DNA from: Curvibacter cyanobacteriorum
GTDB taxonomy: Bacteria; Pseudomonadota; Gammaproteobacteria; Burkholderiales; Burkholderiaceae_C
DNA: 64,000 bases
NCBI RefSeq assembly: GCF_028649475.1
Contig: NZ_JAQSIP010000003.1
Coordinates: 186,001-250,000 of the forward strand
Reading direction: 5' to 3'
Shown: piece after piece, positions 15,970 to 27,242 of the stretch
How positions within the stretch are numbered: position 1 is the stretch's first letter
Layout: every line of letters starts with the position of its first letter
Position numbers and translations under genes: made by a program
The notes under the pieces: generated by a model
Told to the model about the DNA's origin: nothing
Database searches by the model: none
Seen by the model: only the letters and a program-made list of their open reading frames with translations

Positions 15970-16977
15970 TCACTCCGGCTTGACGTTGGCGCGCTTGACC
16001 ACGTCGCCGTACAGGGCCAGGCGGTCGCTCATCATTTTTTCAAATGCGGCCGGGGTCATCTCCTCGGGGGCGATCACGCCGCGTTGCTTGAGCGTGTCTT
16101 GCATCGCGGCGCTGGTCGCCACTTCGCGGATGCTCTTGTGCAGCAGTTGCACCACGGCAGCCGGGGTGTTGGCCGGGGCGGCAATGCCGGTCCAGGACGT
16201 CAGGTTCAGGGCCGGCTGGCCCAGCTCGGCAAAGGTGGGCACGTCCGGCAACTGGGCCACGCGGGTCGGCGAGGCCACGGCCAGCGCGCGCAGCTTGCCG
16301 GCCTGGATGTGCGACAGCACGGTCACCAGGTTGTCCAGCTGAAACTGCACTTCGTTGCTGAGGATGGCGGTGATCAGGCCCGAACCGCCCTTGTACGGGA
16401 TGTGCGTGCCCTTGATGCCGGTGGTCAGTTGTAGCAGCTCGACATTGAGCTGGCCCATGCTGCCGGCGCCGGCGCTGCAGAAGTTCAGCTGGCCAGGGCG
16501 GGCCTTCACATAGGCCACGAACTCGGCCAAGTTGTTCACCGGCACGCTGGGGTGCACCACCAGCACATTGGGCTGGCGACCCAGGATGGCAATCGACTCA
16601 AAGTCCTTGATCGGGTCATAGCCGAGGTTGGGTTGCACCAGCGGGTTGGCCAGGTGGCTGCTTTGCGAGGACACCACCAGGGTGTAGCCGTCGGCCTTGG
16701 CGCGCGCCACGTACTGGCTGCCGATCGAGCCGCCGGCCCCGGGGCGGTTGTCCACCACGATGGGCACACCGAGCAGGCGCGACAGCGGCTCCGAGTAGGT
16801 TCGGGCCATCACGTCCACCGAGCCCCCGGGCGGGAAGGGCACCACCAGGGTGATCGGGCGCGAGGGGTACTTGTCGCTCTGGGCCAGGCCAGCCAGGGGC
16901 GACAGGGCGGCGCTGGCGCCTAGGCCGGCGGCCAGCCATTGGCGGCGGTTCAGGATCGGGGGGCTTGCTTGGGTCAT
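15970..16977 (-). CDS. Bug/TctC-type periplasmic solute-binding protein
   Basis: A 335-residue binding protein with signal MTQASPPILNRRQWLAAGLG and cleavage after SPLAGLAQS. YPSRPITLVVPFPPGGSVDV, VVDNRPGAGGSIGSQYVA and GTHIPYKGGSG are hallmark segments. It follows the M20 peptidase gene by 88 bases, and both lie divergent from an RpiR regulator. It probably captures the amidated or peptide-like compound that the peptidase cleaves. No partner permease is in the window. Confidence 0.92.
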   Translation of the reverse strand: MTQASPPILNRRQWLAAGLGASAALSPLAGLAQSDKYPSRPITLVVPFPPGGSVDVMARTYSEPLSRLLGVPIVVDNRPGAGGSIGSQYVARAKADGYTLVVSSQSSHLANPLVQPNLGYDPIKDFESIAILGRQPNVLVVHPSVPVNNLAEFVAYVKARPGQLNFCSAGAGSMGQLNVELLQLTTGIKGTHIPYKGGSGLITAILSNEVQFQLDNLVTVLSHIQAGKLRALAVASPTRVAQLPDVPTFAELGQPALNLTSWTGIAAPANTPAAVVQLLHKSIREVATSAAMQDTLKQRGVIAPEEMTPAAFEKMMSDRLALYGDVVKRANVKPE

Positions 16978-17065
16978 GGCGGGGGTTCTCCGGTCTCAGG
17001 TCAAACGGTTGGGGATTCAGTCAACCAACAAAGGTCAAAGCGGGGGCTGTTGGACGCGGCCGAGT

Positions 17066-18244
17066 TCAGGCCGGGTCCAGGATGGTCAGGGCCAGGGCCT
17101 GGGCGCGCGGCACCAGGGTGTCGATCTGGCAGAACTCGCGCTCGCTGTGGGCGTAACCGCCCACGGGGCCGAGCGCGCACAGCGTGGGGATGCCCATCGA
17201 CGAGGTGATGCCGCTGTCGGCGGCCCCGCCGGTGAACTCGCCCTCGACCTGGAAACCCAGGCGCGTGGCGTGGCGCTGGTAGCAGGCCAGCAAGGCGGGC
17301 GGCGTGGGGGCCATTGGCAGCGTGCTGTGCTGGCTCAGGATGCGGCCTTGGGTGCGCGGCAGCGATTCGGCCTCGATGATCTCGCGCACCCGCTTCAGCA
17401 GGGCGTCGAGGTCGGTGGCCGCGGTGTAGCGCAAATCGAGCTGGGCCTTGGCCAGCGGGGCCACCACGTTGGCGGCCATGCCGCCCTCGATGTGACCGAC
17501 ATTGAGCGTCACGCCTTCCTCGCAACCATTGAGGGCATGCAGCGCCAGGATCTTGTGCGCCAGGGCCTCGATGGCGCTGGCGCCCTGGGCCGGGTTGATG
17601 CCCGCGTGCGCGGCCACGCCCTGCACCTCAAAGACCGTCAGGCACGATCCCTTGCGCGCGGTCACCACGTTGCCGGTGATGCGCCCCGGTTCGGCGTTCA
17701 GCACCACCTGGGCGCCCTGCGCGGCCTGGCGGATGGCGTCGCGCGTGACCGGCGAGCCGATCTCCTCGTCGCAGCTGAAGAACAGGTGCACCGGCCGCGA
17801 GGCGCCGCCCACGCGAGCCAGGGCCTCCAGCACAAAGGTGTTCAGCACCAGGCCCGACTTCATGTCGGCCACGCCCGGGCCAAAGGCCTTGTGGCCCTCA
17901 ACGCGGTAGGGCCGGGCTGACGCGGTGCCGGCCGGGAACACGGTGTCCATGTGGCCCAACAGCAGCACATGGCCGGCGTCTGTCGGGCCCCCCGGGGCGG
18001 CCGGCAGCCGGGCTTGCAGGCAGCGACCATAGCCTTCAAACACCTGCGTCTGCACGCTCAGGCCGGCGCGCTCGAGGTGGGCGCCGATGACGGCGGCCAC
18101 CTGGTCCACCCCGGCCGCCTGGCGGCTGCCGCTGTCGATGTTGACGATCTCCTGCAGCAAGGCCTCCATGGCGGCTTGTTGGGTGCCCAGCCAGGCGATG
18201 ACCTGGTCGGCGAGGGCGGTGGGGGGCGTGGCGGTGAGGCTCAT
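17066..18244 (-). CDS. M20 family metallopeptidase (carboxypeptidase G2-like)
   Basis: A 392-residue zinc hydrolase removing an amino acid from an N-acyl or peptide substrate. Metal-site motifs are GHMDTVFPAG, GPGVADMKSG (bridging Asp) and CDEEIGS (catalytic and ligand Glu). A dimerisation domain with VAAHAGINPAQGASAIEALA follows, and a last ligand lies in GGYAHSEREF. The sequence is closest to glutamate carboxypeptidase/CPG2. An ATG at 18295 overlaps the inverted repeat at 18279-18294, so I chose 18244. No signal peptide is seen, so it probably acts in the cytoplasm on an imported compound. Confidence 0.88.
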   Translation of the reverse strand: MSLTATPPTALADQVIAWLGTQQAAMEALLQEIVNIDSGSRQAAGVDQVAAVIGAHLERAGLSVQTQVFEGYGRCLQARLPAAPGGPTDAGHVLLLGHMDTVFPAGTASARPYRVEGHKAFGPGVADMKSGLVLNTFVLEALARVGGASRPVHLFFSCDEEIGSPVTRDAIRQAAQGAQVVLNAEPGRITGNVVTARKGSCLTVFEVQGVAAHAGINPAQGASAIEALAHKILALHALNGCEEGVTLNVGHIEGGMAANVVAPLAKAQLDLRYTAATDLDALLKRVREIIEAESLPRTQGRILSQHSTLPMAPTPPALLACYQRHATRLGFQVEGEFTGGAADSGITSSMGIPTLCALGPVGGYAHSEREFCQIDTLVPRAQALALTILDPA

Positions 18245-18278
18245 GGCAAGGGGCGCTGGCAGGCGGTGGGTTTGGGTT

Positions 18279-18324
18279 TGAAATAAATGTTTCATAAATC
18301 ATAATTCATGCAACAAGCATTGCA
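18279..18324. promoter_or_regulatory. Two RpiR-type operators with the same 5-6-5 geometry
   Basis: TGAAATAAATGTTTCA (18279-18294) is TGAAA-N6-TTTCA. TGCAACAAGCATTGCA (18309-18324) is TGCAA-N6-TTGCA. Both lie in the gap between the M20 peptidase and the RpiR regulator genes. Confidence 0.65.
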
Positions 18325-18390
18325 AATGCAGCCGCTATGCTGCGCCACTGGCTGTTTGCCGCACGCCACGAAACACCCCACGAGACGCCC

Positions 18391-19278
18391 ATGCCCTTGA
18401 CCGACCGCTTGCTGCACCACGCCGCCACCCTGACCACCAGCGAGCGCGCCTTGGCCGACGCCTTTATGCGGCGTTACCCCGAAAGCCTGCTGGATTCGGC
18501 CAGCGTGATGGCGGCCCAGGCGGGCACCAGCGCGTCGACCGTGGTGCGCCTGTTTGCCAAGCTCGGCTATGCGAGCCTGGACGAGGCCCGGCGCGAGGCC
18601 CGGGCCGAGCTCAGCGCGCGCCTGCAGACGGCCGCCCAGCGTGCCCCGGCCACCCTGAGCGGGGAGCGGTCCTTGCAGCAGTGCGTGGACGACGCGCTGC
18701 TGCACGACCAGCACAACCTGGCCGCCACCCGCGATGGCCTGGACATGGCCGTGTTCCAGCAGGTGGTGGACGTGCTGGTCCAGGCCCCCGGGCGGGTGTT
18801 TGTGCTGGCCGAGAAAAACAGCGCGCCGGTCAGCGCCTTTTTGGCGGCCCACCTCAACCTGTGCCGCCCCGGGGTGCAGGACCTGGGCCTGGGCGCGCCT
18901 GCGCTGGTCGACAAGCTGCTCTGGGTGCAGCCCGAGGATGTGTTGCTGGTCTTCACCGTGCGCCGCTACTCGACCGGCGCCTTGCACGCGGCGCGGCATT
19001 TCCGGCAGTTGGGTTGTCCGGTGGTGGTGCTGACCGACAGCCCGGCCTCGCCGATGCTGGAGCACGCCAGCCAGGCCCTGCTGGTGCAGACCGCCAACGC
19101 GTCGCCGTTTGACTCCTACACCTCGGCCTTTTTCTTGTGCAACGCCCTGGTCTCGGCGGTGGCGCAGCAGCACCGGGACACGGTGCGTCTGGCGCTGGAA
19201 CGGCGCGATGCGCTGTGGCAGGACTTCCCGTCCGACGCCGTGGTCGGGCCGCGCAAAGCGCCCGCCTCGCGCCGCTGA
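18391..19278 (+). CDS. MurR/RpiR family transcriptional regulator
   Basis: A 295-residue regulator. The N-terminal RpiR helix-turn-helix covers about residues 1-75 (LTTSERALADAFMRRYPESL, then MAAQAGTSASTVVRLFAKLG). A C-terminal SIS domain follows (GRVFVLAEKNSAPVSAFLAA, then DVLLVFTVRRYSTGALHAAR). SIS domains usually bind phosphosugars, but this subgroup often sits beside amino-acid or amide genes. It is divergent from the M20 peptidase and Bug genes and probably controls them through the paired repeats. An in-frame ATG at 18337 is an alternative start. Confidence 0.9.
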   Translation: MPLTDRLLHHAATLTTSERALADAFMRRYPESLLDSASVMAAQAGTSASTVVRLFAKLGYASLDEARREARAELSARLQTAAQRAPATLSGERSLQQCVDDALLHDQHNLAATRDGLDMAVFQQVVDVLVQAPGRVFVLAEKNSAPVSAFLAAHLNLCRPGVQDLGLGAPALVDKLLWVQPEDVLLVFTVRRYSTGALHAARHFRQLGCPVVVLTDSPASPMLEHASQALLVQTANASPFDSYTSAFFLCNALVSAVAQQHRDTVRLALERRDALWQDFPSDAVVGPRKAPASRR

Positions 19279-19322
19279 CCCCCGGCGCCCCAGGCCCGGG
19301 GCGGGCTTTCTACAATGGCGCC

Positions 19323-21773
<2,451 letters not shown>

Positions 21774-22016
21774 GGGGGCGGCCCCGTCCGGCGGCCGCGC
21801 GGCCTGACCCAGCGGCGACGCCGTGCGGACGCCGTGGTGGGGGCGGCTGGCCTCAGGGCCGGCGCAGGGGCATGGACGGGCGGCCACAGTGCCGCCGCAG
21901 TGCCACCCTCAGCGACCGGGCGCCACCAGGTGCCACCAAGCACCGCCAAGCACCACCTGGGGCGTCGGCTCCGGCGGTCTGGGGGGTGGTGCGGGTGGTG
22001 CGGGGTGCGCTGTGGG
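21774..22016. other. Gene-free GC-rich spacer between convergent genes
   Basis: No coding frame is convincing. The stretch contains clustered CACC-type repeats and a possible CCAGGTG/CACCTGG stem near 21930-21960, which may serve as a bidirectional terminator for uvrD and the membrane protein gene. Confidence 0.5.
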
Positions 22017-22820
22017 TCAGGCCGAGGGCGGCGTGTCGTCGGCGGGGGCCTCGGGGCTCAGCGGGGCGGCAAAGCAGTCGCGGAAGGTGAACACCAGCGA
22101 GCTGAAGAACATGGCCAGCAGCACCAGCATCGAGCCCATCACCAGGCCGCTGCCAATCACCGGGCCGATCAGCCCCCCGATCAGGCTGGCCACCAACAGG
22201 CCGGCCGTCAGCACCCCCATCCAGGCGAGGCCGAACACGGTGAACGCGCCCTTGTTGCGCCAGCACGCCACCAGGCTGAAAAACAGGCTCTTGACGGGGG
22301 ACAGTCGGTCCCAGTGCACGAGGGCCGGCGCATGCCAGAACAGCAGCGACAGCGGCAGGTAGCCCAGGGTGAAGACCCACATGGCGCCCAGAAAGCCGTC
22401 GTCATTGAGCAACTCGGCGCTGACGCGCCCGCCCAGCAGGTACAGCTTGGCAAACTGCCCGCCGTCGAGCACCGCGGTCAGGCCCAGCAGGCCGACAAAG
22501 CCGCCCGCGTAAAGGGCCCCCAGCACCAGCATGGCCTGGAGTTGCTCGCGCCCGGCGCGGAACGCCGTCACCAGGATGGTGGGCATCGGGAAGCGCCCGC
22601 GCGAGGCCTCGTGGCTGGCCGCCATCATGCCCAGCGTGGCGCCGGGGATCAGCATCAGGGCGATCACGCTGCCGATCACGGGCAGCACGGTGCACATGGA
22701 AATCACCGCCATGAACATCAAGAACAGGCCCGACAAGGCGATCGGTTGTCGGACAAAGGTCTTGATGCCCAGTTTGACCCACAGGAGGCCGGTGCGTGCA
22801 GGGACGATGTTCAGTTTCAT
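22017..22820 (-). CDS. BPSS1780 family membrane protein
   Basis: A 267-residue integral membrane protein with about six hydrophobic segments (for example GLFLMFMAVISMCTVLPVIG, then VIALMLIPGATLGMMAAS, and near the C-terminus GSGLVMGSMLVLLAMFFSSL). It starts MKLNIVPARTGLLWVKLGIK, the family's typical opening. The biochemical role is unknown. It lies downstream of thrB on the same strand, an arrangement seen repeatedly in betaproteobacteria. Confidence 0.85.
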   Translation of the reverse strand: MKLNIVPARTGLLWVKLGIKTFVRQPIALSGLFLMFMAVISMCTVLPVIGSVIALMLIPGATLGMMAASHEASRGRFPMPTILVTAFRAGREQLQAMLVLGALYAGGFVGLLGLTAVLDGGQFAKLYLLGGRVSAELLNDDGFLGAMWVFTLGYLPLSLLFWHAPALVHWDRLSPVKSLFFSLVACWRNKGAFTVFGLAWMGVLTAGLLVASLIGGLIGPVIGSGLVMGSMLVLLAMFFSSLVFTFRDCFAAPLSPEAPADDTPPSA

Positions 22821-22909
22821 GGGGGTGTGCGTGAGCGCCCGGCCGCCAAGGCCAGGCTGGATCGCGCTAATTTAACCGTTTGGATGGACTGAAGAACCGT
22901 GAGGTCTTT

Positions 22910-23872
22910 TCAGGGCCGCCAAGGGCGCTGCACGCGGTCGCGCAGCACGCGTTCGAAATGGGTCGGGTCGTGCGGTTTGAGCATCGAGGCTTCGCGCGGC
23001 AGGTGGAAATCCCACAGGCGCGAGATCCAGAAGCGCAGCGCGCCGGCGCGCAGCAGCGCCGGGAACAGCGCCCGCTCGGCCGCTGTGAAGGGGCGCACCG
23101 CCTCGTAGGCCTGCACCAGGGCGCGCGCCTTGGCGTCGTCGTGGCGGCCGGTGGGCCAGTCGATGCACCAGTCGTTGAGGCAGACGGCGACGTCGAACAA
23201 CCAGGTGTCCACGCCCGCGAAGTAGAAGTCAAAAAAGCCCGTCAGGCGCTCGCCTTCGAACATCGCGTTGTCGCGGAACAGGTCGGCGTGCACCGGGCCC
23301 CGCGGCAGGGCGGCGTAGTCGCTGCCCGAGGCGGTGTGGTTCTGGAACGCCAGTTCGGCGCGCAGCAGGTCGGCTTGCTCGGCGGCCAGGTGGGGCAGGA
23401 CCACGGGCACGGTCTCGTTCCACCAGGGCAGGCCGCGCAGGTTGGGCTGCTCGCGGTCGTAGTCGCGCCCGGCCAGGTGCATGCGGGCCAGCATGTCGCC
23501 CAGCGCCGCGCAATGCACGGGCTCGGGGGCCAGCTGGCTTTTGCCCGCCAGGCGGTTGACCACGGCCGCGGGCTTGCCACACACCGTGTGCAGCACATCG
23601 CCGTTGGGGTCGCCCTGCGGGTCGGGCACTGGGATGCCGGCCTGCGCCAGGTGCTTCATCAGGTACAGGTAGAACGGCAGTTGCTGGGCGCTGAGGCGCT
23701 CGAACAGCGTCAGCACGTAGTGGTTCAGCACCCCGTCCTGCTCGGCGCTGGCGAAGTAGTTGGTGTTTTCGATCCCGCCTTCAATGCCACGCAGGTCTTG
23801 CAGCTCGCCCAGGCGCAGGCGGCGCATCAGTTTCTGTGCCTCTTCGAAAGAGACTTCGGTAAATACAGCCAT
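22910..23872 (-). CDS. thrB: Homoserine kinase, ThrB2 (choline-kinase fold)
   Basis: A 320-residue enzyme that phosphorylates homoserine in threonine synthesis. It belongs to the aminoglycoside phosphotransferase/choline kinase fold used by proteobacterial ThrB, not the GHMP type. It starts MAVFTEVSFEEAQKLMRRL. Key segments are GGIENTNYF (nucleotide loop), the catalytic loop PVHADLFRDNAMF, and the metal-binding GFFDFYFAGVDTWLFDVA. It is 14 bases downstream of the DUF2782 gene and probably co-transcribed with it. Confidence 0.93.
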   Translation of the reverse strand: MAVFTEVSFEEAQKLMRRLRLGELQDLRGIEGGIENTNYFASAEQDGVLNHYVLTLFERLSAQQLPFYLYLMKHLAQAGIPVPDPQGDPNGDVLHTVCGKPAAVVNRLAGKSQLAPEPVHCAALGDMLARMHLAGRDYDREQPNLRGLPWWNETVPVVLPHLAAEQADLLRAELAFQNHTASGSDYAALPRGPVHADLFRDNAMFEGERLTGFFDFYFAGVDTWLFDVAVCLNDWCIDWPTGRHDDAKARALVQAYEAVRPFTAAERALFPALLRAGALRFWISRLWDFHLPREASMLKPHDPTHFERVLRDRVQRPWRP

Positions 23873-23886
23873 CGGTCAGGAAAAAA

Positions 23887-24264
23887 TCAGAACTTGAACA
23901 GGTTCCACACGCGGGCGCCCAGGGGGCCGGTGCCTTCGTCACGCGCCGTCGGGCGGCTGCGCGCACCGTCGTTGGACAGCACTTCGTACTCGGGCAGGCT
24001 GCTGCCCTTGGGCTGCACCGTCACGCTTTGGGTCTGGCCGCCGTAGCGCACCTCGTCGACGCGGGTGCCGCTGTCTTCCACGGTGATGTGCTGGATGCGT
24101 TGGTCGCCTTTGAGGGCGCCCGAACGCGGCGCCGGCGCTTCGGCGCGGGCGGGGCTGTCCTCGGTGGCCGCGCTTTGGGCCAGGGCTGGGGCGCCCAGGA
24201 ACAGGGCAGCCGCAGCCGCCAGAGAGGAAATGAGGGAAAGGGTGGTGGCGCGCATGGCTTTCAT
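23887..24264 (-). CDS. DUF2782 domain secreted protein
   Basis: A 125-residue protein with signal peptide MKAMRATTLSLISSLAAAAA (cleaved after APALAQS). The short beta-rich domain (IQHITVEDSGTRVDEVRYGG, then PEYEVLSNDGAR and a C-terminal VWNLFKF) is that of DUF2782, whose function is unknown. It leads the thrB operon and is divergent from polA with only 24 bases between the start codons. An alternative start at 24255 would widen that gap slightly. Confidence 0.85.
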   Translation of the reverse strand: MKAMRATTLSLISSLAAAAALFLGAPALAQSAATEDSPARAEAPAPRSGALKGDQRIQHITVEDSGTRVDEVRYGGQTQSVTVQPKGSSLPEYEVLSNDGARSRPTARDEGTGPLGARVWNLFKF

Positions 24265-24288
24265 TGTAGGCAATGCACAATCGAGTCC

Positions 24289-27162
24289 ATGCAAGACGAA
24301 CCCCGCGACACCGCCGAATCCACCCCTCCAGCCGAGCCCGCTGTGGCTGCGGAGGCTGCTGCCCGCCCGCGCACCCTGCTGCTGGTGGACGGCTCCAGCT
24401 ACCTGTACCGCGCCTTCCACGCCATGCCCGACCTGCGCGCTGTGCCGGGCGACCCGGGCAGCGCGGCCACCGGTGCCATTCGCGGCATGATCAACATGAT
24501 GCAGAGCCTGCGCAAAGAGGTGCCGGCCGACTACGCCGCCTGCATCTTCGACGCCAAGGGCCCGACCTTCCGCGACGAGATCTACCCTGAGTACAAGGCG
24601 CAGCGCGCGCCCATGCCGGACGACCTGCGCAGCCAGATCGAGCCCATCCACGAGGTGGTGCGCCTGATGGGTTGGACGGTGCTGGACGTGCCCGGCGTGG
24701 AGGCCGACGACGTCATTGGCACCCTGGCCGTGCTGGGCGCCCAGCAGGGCCTGGAGGTGGTGGTGTCCAGCGGCGACAAGGACCTGTCGCAACTGGTCAA
24801 CGAGCGCATCACCATCATCGACACCATGAACGGCAAGAAGCGCGATGTGGCCGGCGTGACGGCCGAGTTCGGTGTACCGCCGGCGCTGATGATCGATTTC
24901 CAGACCTTGGTGGGCGACGCCGTGGACAACGTGCCCGGCGTGCCCAAGGTGGGCCCCAAGACGGCGGCCAAGTGGCTGGCGGAGTATGGCTCGTTGGATG
25001 CGCTGATCGCGCGGGCCGGCGAGATCAAGGGCGTGGCGGGCCAGAACCTGCGCGACAGCCTGGGCTGGCTGCCCACCGGGCGCCAACTGGTCACCATCAA
25101 GACCGACTGCGCGCTCGGCGACTGGGTGCCTGACCTGCCGCGGTTCGACGCCCTGAGCCTGCGCGCGCCCGCCAACGATGCCTTGCGCGACTTTTACGAA
25201 CACCACGGCTTCAAGGGGCTGGCCCGTGCCCTGGGCGGCGGCGCCAGCGCAGCCACCAGCGCGCCGGCCCCCTCGGCCGTGCCCGCCCCCGGCCCGGGCG
25301 ACACGGGCGACCTGTTTGCCGAACAGCCCCAGGCCGCCGAGGCCCCGCCCCCGGAGCGCGAGCTGCGCTACGACACGGTGCTGGAGTGGGCCGACCTGGA
25401 GCGCTGGCTGGCCCGCCTGCAGAGTGCCCCGCTGGCCGCCATCGACACCGAAACCACGTCGCTGGACGCGATGCGCGCCGAGATCGTCGGCCTGAGCTTC
25501 AGCGTGCAGCCCGACGAGGCCGCCTACGTGCCGCTGGGCCACGACGCCACCGACGCGCCGGCCCAGTTGCCGCGCGACGAGGTGCTGGCCCGCCTCAAGC
25601 CCTGGCTGGAAGACGCCAGCCGTCCCAAGCTGGGCCAGCACATCAAGTACGACCGCCATGTCTTTGCCAACCACGGCATTGAGGTGCAGGGCTACGTGCA
25701 CGACACCATGCTGCAAAGCTATGTCCTCGAAGTGCACAAGCCCCACGGCCTGGCGAGCCTGGCCGAGCGCCACCTGGGCCGCAGCGGCCTGAGCTACGAG
25801 GACCTGTGCGGCAAGGGTGCGCACCAGATCCCGTTCAGCCAGGTCGACGTGGCGCGTGCCTCGCGCTACGCCTGCGAGGACGCCGACCTCACGCTGGCGG
25901 TGCACCTTCACCTGTGGCCGCAGTTGCAGGCCGAGCCCCGGCTGCTCGACATCTACCAACTCGAGATCGCCAGCAGCGAGGCGCTTTACCGCATCGAGCG
26001 CAACGGCGTGCTGATCGATGCCCCCACCTTGCAGCAGCAAAGCCACGAGCTGGGTCAGCGCATCCTGCAACTGGAGACCGAGGCCTACGAGATCGCCGGC
26101 CAGCCCTTCAACCTGGGCAGCCCCAAGCAGCTCGGCGAGATCTTCTTTGACAAGCTGGGCATGCCGGTGGTCAAGAAGACCGCCACCGGTGCACGCAGCA
26201 CCGACGAGGAGGTGCTCGAGAAGCTGGCCGAGGACTACCCGCTGCCCGCCAAGCTGCTGGAGCACCGCAGCCTGTCCAAGCTCAAGAGCACCTACACCGA
26301 CAAGCTCGCCCAACTGGCCTTGCCCCGCGATGGGCGCGTGCACACCCACTACGCGCAAGCCGTGGCGGTGACCGGTCGCCTGTCCAGCAACGACCCCAAC
26401 CTGCAGAACATCCCCATCCGCACCGCCGAAGGCCGGCGTGTGCGCGAGGCCTTTGTGGCCGCGCCGGGCCATGTGATCGCGAGCGCCGACTACTCGCAGA
26501 TCGAGCTGCGCATCATGGCCCACCTCAGCGCCGACCCGGCCTTGCTACAGGCCTTCCGCGAGGGCATGGACGTGCACCGTGCCACCGCGGCGGAGGTGTT
26601 TGGCGTGGCACCCGACCAGGTCAGCACCGAGCAGCGCCGCTATGCCAAGACCATCAACTTCGGACTGATCTACGGCATGAGCAGCTTTGGCCTGGCCAAG
26701 AGCCTGGGCATCGAGACCAAGGCGGCGGCGGCCTACATTGACCGCTACTTCCAGCGTTACCCGGGCGTCAAGCAGTACATGGACGAGACCCGGGCCCAAG
26801 CCAAGGCCCAGGGCTATGTCGAGACCGTGTTCGGCCGCCGCCTGTACCTGCCCGAGATCAATTCCCCCAATGGCCCGCGCCGTGCGGGCGCCGAGCGCGC
26901 GGCCATCAACGCCCCGATGCAGGGCACCGCGGCCGACCTGATCAAGAAGAGCATGGTCAAGGTCCAGCAGGTGCTGGACCAGGAGGCCCGGGGCACGCGC
27001 ATGATCATGCAGGTGCACGACGAACTGGTGTTCGAGCTGCCCGAGGGCGAGGTGGACTGGCTGCGTCAGGCCATCCCGGCCCTGATGGCGGGCGTGGCCG
27101 ACCTGCAGGTGCCCCTGTTGGCCGAGGTGGGCGTGGGCCCCAACTGGGACCAGGCGCACTGA
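24289..27162 (+). CDS. polA: DNA polymerase I
   Basis: A 957-residue repair and Okazaki-fragment polymerase. The 5'-3' exonuclease domain opens at LLLVDGSSYLYRAFHAMPDL and includes VPGVEADDVIGTLA and the helix-hairpin-helix VPGVPKVGPKTAAKW. An Ala/Pro-rich linker precedes the 3'-5' exonuclease, whose DTE motif (AAIDTETTSL, Asp386/Glu388) is intact, so proofreading is expected. Polymerase motif A is SADYSQIELR (Asp734), motif B lies around KTINFGLIYGMSSFG, and motif C is VHDELVFE (Asp911). The first 27 residues are an acidic Ala/Pro-rich extension. Confidence 0.97.
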   Translation: MQDEPRDTAESTPPAEPAVAAEAAARPRTLLLVDGSSYLYRAFHAMPDLRAVPGDPGSAATGAIRGMINMMQSLRKEVPADYAACIFDAKGPTFRDEIYPEYKAQRAPMPDDLRSQIEPIHEVVRLMGWTVLDVPGVEADDVIGTLAVLGAQQGLEVVVSSGDKDLSQLVNERITIIDTMNGKKRDVAGVTAEFGVPPALMIDFQTLVGDAVDNVPGVPKVGPKTAAKWLAEYGSLDALIARAGEIKGVAGQNLRDSLGWLPTGRQLVTIKTDCALGDWVPDLPRFDALSLRAPANDALRDFYEHHGFKGLARALGGGASAATSAPAPSAVPAPGPGDTGDLFAEQPQAAEAPPPERELRYDTVLEWADLERWLARLQSAPLAAIDTETTSLDAMRAEIVGLSFSVQPDEAAYVPLGHDATDAPAQLPRDEVLARLKPWLEDASRPKLGQHIKYDRHVFANHGIEVQGYVHDTMLQSYVLEVHKPHGLASLAERHLGRSGLSYEDLCGKGAHQIPFSQVDVARASRYACEDADLTLAVHLHLWPQLQAEPRLLDIYQLEIASSEALYRIERNGVLIDAPTLQQQSHELGQRILQLETEAYEIAGQPFNLGSPKQLGEIFFDKLGMPVVKKTATGARSTDEEVLEKLAEDYPLPAKLLEHRSLSKLKSTYTDKLAQLALPRDGRVHTHYAQAVAVTGRLSSNDPNLQNIPIRTAEGRRVREAFVAAPGHVIASADYSQIELRIMAHLSADPALLQAFREGMDVHRATAAEVFGVAPDQVSTEQRRYAKTINFGLIYGMSSFGLAKSLGIETKAAAAYIDRYFQRYPGVKQYMDETRAQAKAQGYVETVFGRRLYLPEINSPNGPRRAGAERAAINAPMQGTAADLIKKSMVKVQQVLDQEARGTRMIMQVHDELVFELPEGEVDWLRQAIPALMAGVADLQVPLLAEVGVGPNWDQAH

Positions 27163-27242
27163 GCCTGAGACCGGGCCTCGGGCCTCGGGCCCCGGACGGA
27201 GGCTCGGAGCGCCCGGAGCGGTGCGCGCGGCAGGGCCGTGGC

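Noticed and set aside
23887-26523. An 878-codon minus-strand frame running from the DUF2782 gene through polA
   Set aside because: Only the last 125 codons look like protein. The rest is antisense to polA and has no domain, so the start was moved to 24264.
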